The translations under genes and the position numbers were made by a program. Shown piece by piece: positions 60,693 through 64,000 of a DNA stretch of 64,000 bases. This stretch comes from an uncultured Lachnospiraceae bacterium (GTDB taxonomy: Bacteria > Bacillota > Clostridia > Lachnospirales > Lachnospiraceae). The notes below the pieces were generated by a model that was not told the DNA's origin, did no database searches, and saw nothing but the letters and a program-made list of their open reading frames with translations. The DNA is taken from contig CANBFE010000005.1 of the NCBI GenBank assembly GCA_947367855.1, positions 62,001 through 126,000 of the forward strand, in the 5' to 3' direction. The first letter of the stretch is position 1; every line of letters starts with the position of its first letter.

Positions 60693-61559
60693 ATGAATAT
60701 TGGCGATATTGCATTTCCAAATCTTGGAATCTATCTGAAGGATGTGCCAAGGAGTTTTTCTGTATTCGGTTTTGAGATTGCGTTCTATGGGCTGCTCATC
60801 GGAGCCGGTGTGCTGGCAGGCATTATGATGGCAGCCCATATGGCCAAAGTGACGGGGCAGAATCCGGAGGAGTACTGGGATTTTGCCATTTATGCAGTCA
60901 TTTTTTCAATTATAGGCGCCAGGATCTATTATGTGATTTTTGCCTGGGACTTTTATAAAAACGACCTGCTTGGTATTTTCAGACTGCGTAATGGGGGACT
61001 GGCCATATACGGAGGTGTTATTGCTGCGTTTATCACCCTGTTTGTGTACTGCAGAATCAGGAAGCGGAATCCTCTGCTCATGGGGGACAACTGCATGCCC
61101 GGACTGATTCTTGGCCAGGCCATTGGACGATGGGGAAATTTTATGAACAGGGAGGTGTTCGGGGAGTACTATAACGGACTTTTTTCCATGCAGCTTCCGG
61201 TTGAGGCCGTCCGGTCCAGGGACATATCGGAGAATATAGCCGCCCATATTCCCCAGGGGGCCAACTATATCAATGTTCATCCCACTTTTCTCTATGAGAG
61301 TGTGTGGAATCTGCTGGTTTTTGCCGCACTGCTTTGTTTCCGGAAGCATAAGAAATTCCACGGGGAGCTGTGTCTCCTTTACTTTGGGGGATACGGCCTG
61401 GGCAGGTTTCTCATTGAGGGGATCAGGACTGACACACTATTTATTCCGGGTACGGAAATTCCTGTTTCCCAGGTACTGGCGCTTCTGATGGTGGTATTTT
61501 CCGTGACAGTGGATGTTGTAGTCAGAATAAAAGGGCAGGGTAGTCCGGAAAAAAAATAA
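60693..61559 (+). CDS. lgt: Prolipoprotein diacylglyceryl transferase
   Basis: Attaches diacylglycerol to the lipobox Cys of prolipoproteins in the membrane. 288 residues with about seven membrane segments; signatures are NGGLAIYGGVIAA and GRWGNFMNREVFGEYY, the latter holding the key Arg, Asn and Glu. The ATG at 60693 is chosen over a GTG at 60681. Confidence 0.94.
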   Translation: MNIGDIAFPNLGIYLKDVPRSFSVFGFEIAFYGLLIGAGVLAGIMMAAHMAKVTGQNPEEYWDFAIYAVIFSIIGARIYYVIFAWDFYKNDLLGIFRLRNGGLAIYGGVIAAFITLFVYCRIRKRNPLLMGDNCMPGLILGQAIGRWGNFMNREVFGEYYNGLFSMQLPVEAVRSRDISENIAAHIPQGANYINVHPTFLYESVWNLLVFAALLCFRKHKKFHGELCLLYFGGYGLGRFLIEGIRTDTLFIPGTEIPVSQVLALLMVVFSVTVDVVVRIKGQGSPEKK

Positions 61560-61637
61560 AAATTTTTTCGACATTTTTTACAACTGTATATTGTGTTGAC
61601 AATATTGAGATATACTATATCTTGTGCTTTTAAGAAA

Positions 61638-61674
61638 AAAGCGTTGCGCAGATTTTTTGCGTGACGCTTTTTTT
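61638..61674 (+). terminator. Terminator before the mraZ operon
   Basis: AAAGCGTTGCGCA pairs with TGCGTGACGCTTT (one weak pair), followed by a T run to 61674. A TTGACA at 61596-61601 with a poor -10 lies just upstream, so a very short transcript ending here is possible. Confidence 0.85.
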
Positions 61675-61693
61675 ACATAAACCGTACATATTT

Positions 61694-61722
61694 TTGGCTT
61701 GTAAAATATCCTAATCTATATT
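61694..61722 (+). promoter_or_regulatory. Promoter of the mraZ-rsmH-ftsL operon
   Basis: TTGGCT (61694-61699), 17 bp, TATATT (61717-61722). The MraZ-type boxes begin 15 bp later. Confidence 0.55.
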
Positions 61723-61737
61723 AAAATCTATTAACAA

Positions 61738-61775
61738 GTGGGATGGATGTGGCATCAAATACCAAGAAGTGGGAT
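61738..61775 (+). promoter_or_regulatory. MraZ-type operator: three GTGGGAT-like repeats
   Basis: GTGGGAT (61738-61744), GTGGCAT (61749-61755) and GTGGGAT (61769-61775), spaced 11 and 20 bp, so on one face of the helix. MraZ is known to bind short TGGG-type direct repeats before its own gene. Confidence 0.7.
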
Positions 61776-61813
61776 AAAAACCCAAAACCACTTACGATGG
61801 GCGGTGATTGCTT

Positions 61814-62245
61814 TTGTTTATGGGCAGATACAATCATACAATTGACCCCAAAGGCAGGTTGAGCATTCCTTCCAAATACCGGGAGATTCTTGGAGAAGAA
61901 TTTGTGGTTTCGAAAGGAATGGACGGCTGCTTATTTGTGTATGCCAATGAAGAATGGAAAGTCTTCGAAGCAAAGCTGGCATCACTGCCACTGATTAACC
62001 AGGAAGCAAGACAGTTTGCAAGATTTTTTCTGTCAGGCGCCCAGTATGTAACCGTGGACAAGCAGGGACGGATTCTGATGCCCCAGGACCTGAGGGAATT
62101 TGCAGGTCTGGAAAAAGATGTGGTTCTGGCCGGTATGGGGAGCCGCATCGAGGTATGGAGTCTCGATAACTGGAACAGAAATAACAGTCAGATAGATATC
62201 AATGCGATATCCCAGGGAATGGCGGATCTGGGAATGACGATTTAG
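61814..62245 (+). CDS. mraZ: Transcriptional regulator MraZ
   Basis: DNA-binding ring-shaped regulator of the division cluster. Two AbrB-like halves: FMGRYNHTIDPKGRLSIPSK and ARFFLSGAQYVTVDKQGRIL. 143 residues if started at the TTG at 61814, which matches the usual MFMGxYNHTID start and lies eight bases after GGCGGTG; TTG 61808 and ATG 61820 are alternatives. Repeats in its leader suggest autorepression. Confidence 0.92.
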   Translation: MFMGRYNHTIDPKGRLSIPSKYREILGEEFVVSKGMDGCLFVYANEEWKVFEAKLASLPLINQEARQFARFFLSGAQYVTVDKQGRILMPQDLREFAGLEKDVVLAGMGSRIEVWSLDNWNRNNSQIDINAISQGMADLGMTI

Positions 62246-62263
62246 GAAGAGGTGCCGCAGAAG

Positions 62264-63223
62264 ATGGAAGAAAAACGGGAAGAGAAACAGGTGATAGAAT
62301 TCAGCCATTGCTCCGTGCTTCTGGAGGAAACCATCCGACAGCTCCGGATAAAGCCGGACGGGATTTATGTGGACGGAACCCTGGGCGGGGGCGGACATGC
62401 CTTTGAGGTGTGCAGGAGGCTGGAGGGCGGACATTTTTACGGAATCGACCAGGACGGGGAGGCTGTCCGGGCAGCCGGGGAAAGACTTGCCCCCTTTGGA
62501 GACAGAATTACCATTCTCCATGACAATTACTGCAGCCTGAAAGCAAGACTGTATGGGGAAGGTGTTGAGAAGGTGGACGGCATTCTGCTTGACCTTGGAG
62601 TCTCCTCCTATCAGTTTGACAATGGGGAGAGGGGGTTTTCCTACCGCTTTGAAGCCCCTCTTGACATGAGGATGGACCGGAGGCAGAAACTGACTGCAAA
62701 GGACATTGTAAACGGGTATCCGGAGAATGAACTGTATTATCTGATCAGGGATTACGGGGAGGAGAGGTTTGCAAAGAATATCGCAAAGCACATAGCGGAA
62801 GCCAGGGGCAGGAAAACCATCGAAACCACTTTTGAGCTGAATGAGATCATCAGGGCTGCCATTCCTGCCAAAATGCGGCGGGACGGTCATCCGTCCAAGA
62901 GAACCTATCAGGCGCTCCGTATCGAATGTAACCGGGAGCTTGAGGTGCTTAAAAATTCCCTGGACGATTTCATTGACATGCTGAATCCGGGTGGAAGATT
63001 ATGTGTCATTACCTTTCATTCCCTGGAGGACCGCATTGTAAAAAATATTTTCAAAAAAAACGAGTCTCCCTGTACCTGCCCGCCTGAATTTCCGGTGTGT
63101 GTGTGCGGAAAGAGCCCGAAAGGTACCATAGTGACCCGAAAGCCCATACTTCCGGGAGAGAAGGAACTTGAGACAAACAGCCGCGCCAGAAGCGCAAAGC
63201 TGAGAGTTTTTGAGAGAAGCTGA
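62264..63223 (+). CDS. rsmH: 16S rRNA (cytosine(1402)-N(4))-methyltransferase
   Basis: Methylates C1402 in the ribosomal P site. SAM-binding block YVDGTLGGGGHAFEV, then DGILLDLGVSSYQFD, the RTYQALRIECNREL block and ITFHSLEDRIVKN. 319 residues from the ATG at 62264. Standard place after mraZ. Confidence 0.96.
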   Translation: MEEKREEKQVIEFSHCSVLLEETIRQLRIKPDGIYVDGTLGGGGHAFEVCRRLEGGHFYGIDQDGEAVRAAGERLAPFGDRITILHDNYCSLKARLYGEGVEKVDGILLDLGVSSYQFDNGERGFSYRFEAPLDMRMDRRQKLTAKDIVNGYPENELYYLIRDYGEERFAKNIAKHIAEARGRKTIETTFELNEIIRAAIPAKMRRDGHPSKRTYQALRIECNRELEVLKNSLDDFIDMLNPGGRLCVITFHSLEDRIVKNIFKKNESPCTCPPEFPVCVCGKSPKGTIVTRKPILPGEKELETNSRARSAKLRVFERS

Positions 63224-63256
63224 AGTTTAAAATTTGTAAGGAAAGCAGGGATCAGA

Positions 63257-63787
63257 ATGGGGCAGAACAGAATGCGAAACAGACAACCTTCCAAAGATGA
63301 CAGGGGAATGAACAGGAGAAATACCGACACCTATCTGTACGGCAATACGGTACGTAAGATCGAACCCCGTTGGGAGGAGCCGGAAGAGATCCCGAAAAAA
63401 CACCATAATTCCAAAGAGCTGCCGAAGGGAAACCGTCATTACGGGGTGCGCAAGAACCGCGATAAGGCCCGCTATATGAATGCGGGTTATGTAATGTTCC
63501 TGGCGGCGGCCCTCTGCGCGGCAGCCTTTATTCTGGTCAACTATGTCCAGCTTCAGGCGGAGCTTACCAATGTGACGAAGACTGTGGCGTCCAAGCAGAG
63601 TGAGCTGAACAGTCTGAAAGTTGCCAATGATGAGGAATACAACCGCATTATCAGCAGCATTGACCTGGAGGAGATCAAACGGATTGCCATAACGGAGCTT
63701 GGAATGGTCTATGCCCAGGAGGGACAGATCATAGAATATGCAAATGAGAGCGCCGATTATATGCGGCAGGTGTCAGGGAAGGAATGA
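63257..63787 (+). CDS. ftsL: FtsL/DivIC-like cell division protein
   Basis: A 176-residue bitopic protein. Long basic cytoplasmic tail (1-76), one membrane helix (77-97: GYVMFLAAALCAAAFILVNY), then a coiled coil (98-130, QLQAELTNVTKTVASKQSEL) and the short C-terminal block IAITELGMVYAQEGQIIEY. Position between rsmH and a class B PBP gene supports FtsL. The cytoplasmic tail is longer than usual. Confidence 0.85.
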   Translation: MGQNRMRNRQPSKDDRGMNRRNTDTYLYGNTVRKIEPRWEEPEEIPKKHHNSKELPKGNRHYGVRKNRDKARYMNAGYVMFLAAALCAAAFILVNYVQLQAELTNVTKTVASKQSELNSLKVANDEEYNRIISSIDLEEIKRIAITELGMVYAQEGQIIEYANESADYMRQVSGKE

Positions 63788-64000
63788 CAAAGGTGAAGAG
63801 GAAGATTCATAAAGCGCGCAGAACAGGGAAGGCGGAAAGGTCGGACAGATTTACCATTAAAATGCAGAAGAAGCTGGTGGTGCTGTATGCGTTGGTTCTC
63901 CTGGCCTTTGTGGTACTGTGCGGACGGCTTATATGGATTACCAGAAATAATGAGACGGATTACCAGAAACAGGTTCTGTCCCAACAGAGATATTCCTCCA
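63784..64000 (+). CDS. Class B penicillin-binding protein, N-terminal part (cut by window edge)
   Basis: The ATG at 63784 overlaps the stop of ftsL in ATGA. The 72 visible residues have a basic start (MTKVKRKIHKARRTGK), one membrane anchor (KKLVVLYALVLLAFVVLCGR) and the beginning of the outside part (DYQKQVLSQQRYSS), which fits FtsI/PbpB or SpoVD. The catalytic domain is beyond the window, so the subtype is open. Confidence 0.8.
   Translation, partial: MTKVKRKIHKARRTGKAERSDRFTIKMQKKLVVLYALVLLAFVVLCGRLIWITRNNETDYQKQVLSQQRYSS

Noticed and set aside
1..64000. tRNA, rRNA, CRISPR arrays, insertion sequences, prophage
   Set aside because: No clover-leaf genes, spaced direct repeats, transposase or phage structural genes were found on reading both strands; a tRNA scan was not possible by hand, so small RNA genes could be missed.

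Overview
The window looks like chromosome of a Gram-positive anaerobe of the Lachnospiraceae type (Clostridia). The evidence is gene order and content: rimP-nusA-rnpM-rplGA-infB-rbfA-nrnA-truB-ribF, rpsO-pnp, priA-def-fmt-yugP-rsmB-rlmN-prpC-prkC-rsgA, mraZ-rsmH-ftsL-pbp, an oxygen-sensitive ribonucleotide reductase (nrdD-nrdG), FeoA/FeoB ferrous iron uptake, PASTA kinase and meso-DAP type MurE. Most of the DNA is GC-rich with strong purine-rich ribosome binding sites; no rRNA, tRNA, CRISPR or insertion sequence was seen.

Layout. 1-2311: 3' part of aspS, a phosphopantetheinyl transferase and a Pro-rich orphan. 2383-8380: an AT-rich island that is the most interesting part of the window. It holds a small exported peptide gene, a large regulator made of two HTH-TPR halves, a radical SAM/SPASM maturase, a 32-residue precursor peptide too short for ordinary ORF lists, and an ABC exporter. 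Two 29-bp boxes with 22 identical positions lie exactly 63 bp upstream of the -10 elements of the small peptide gene and of the maturase operon. This suggests a peptide-pheromone circuit that switches on a ribosomally made, radical-SAM-modified peptide (sactipeptide-like by layout). 8453-9829: MATE efflux pump. 10023-19143: translation and RNA operon. 19284-22143: Na/phosphate symporter and a cell wall hydrolase with a WalR-type box. 22165-24952: rpsO-pnp with structured leaders. 25035-25906: a decayed tldE/pmbA. 26124-28260: zinc-ribbon membrane protein, DUF5685 protein and J-domain protein. 28294-34420: nrdDG, a DtxR-family repressor and the feo genes, with two matching repressor boxes. 34432-41040: cupin regulator, an SOS-controlled small membrane protein, DUF1653 protein, an SfsA-MutY fusion, glycosyltransferase, PAP2 protein and lipid kinase. 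41183-45198: glyA, hom and aspartate kinase. 45289-46834: a terminated leader RNA before a membrane-anchored GH3 enzyme. 47032-60684: cell wall, replication restart, protein maturation, RNA methylation and Ser/Thr signalling genes. 60693-64000: lgt and the start of the division cluster, with MraZ-type boxes.

How parts work together. The feo operator boxes match a DtxR-family repressor encoded next door, so iron uptake is probably repressed by metal. The LexA-type boxes around 35152-35198 put a small membrane protein under DNA-damage control. Precursor, maturase and exporter at 5023-8380 give a complete make-modify-export path, but no leader peptidase or obvious immunity gene is present in the window. 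Coordinates and motif spacings were read by hand; family assignments come from recognised motifs and remembered family features, not from database searches.
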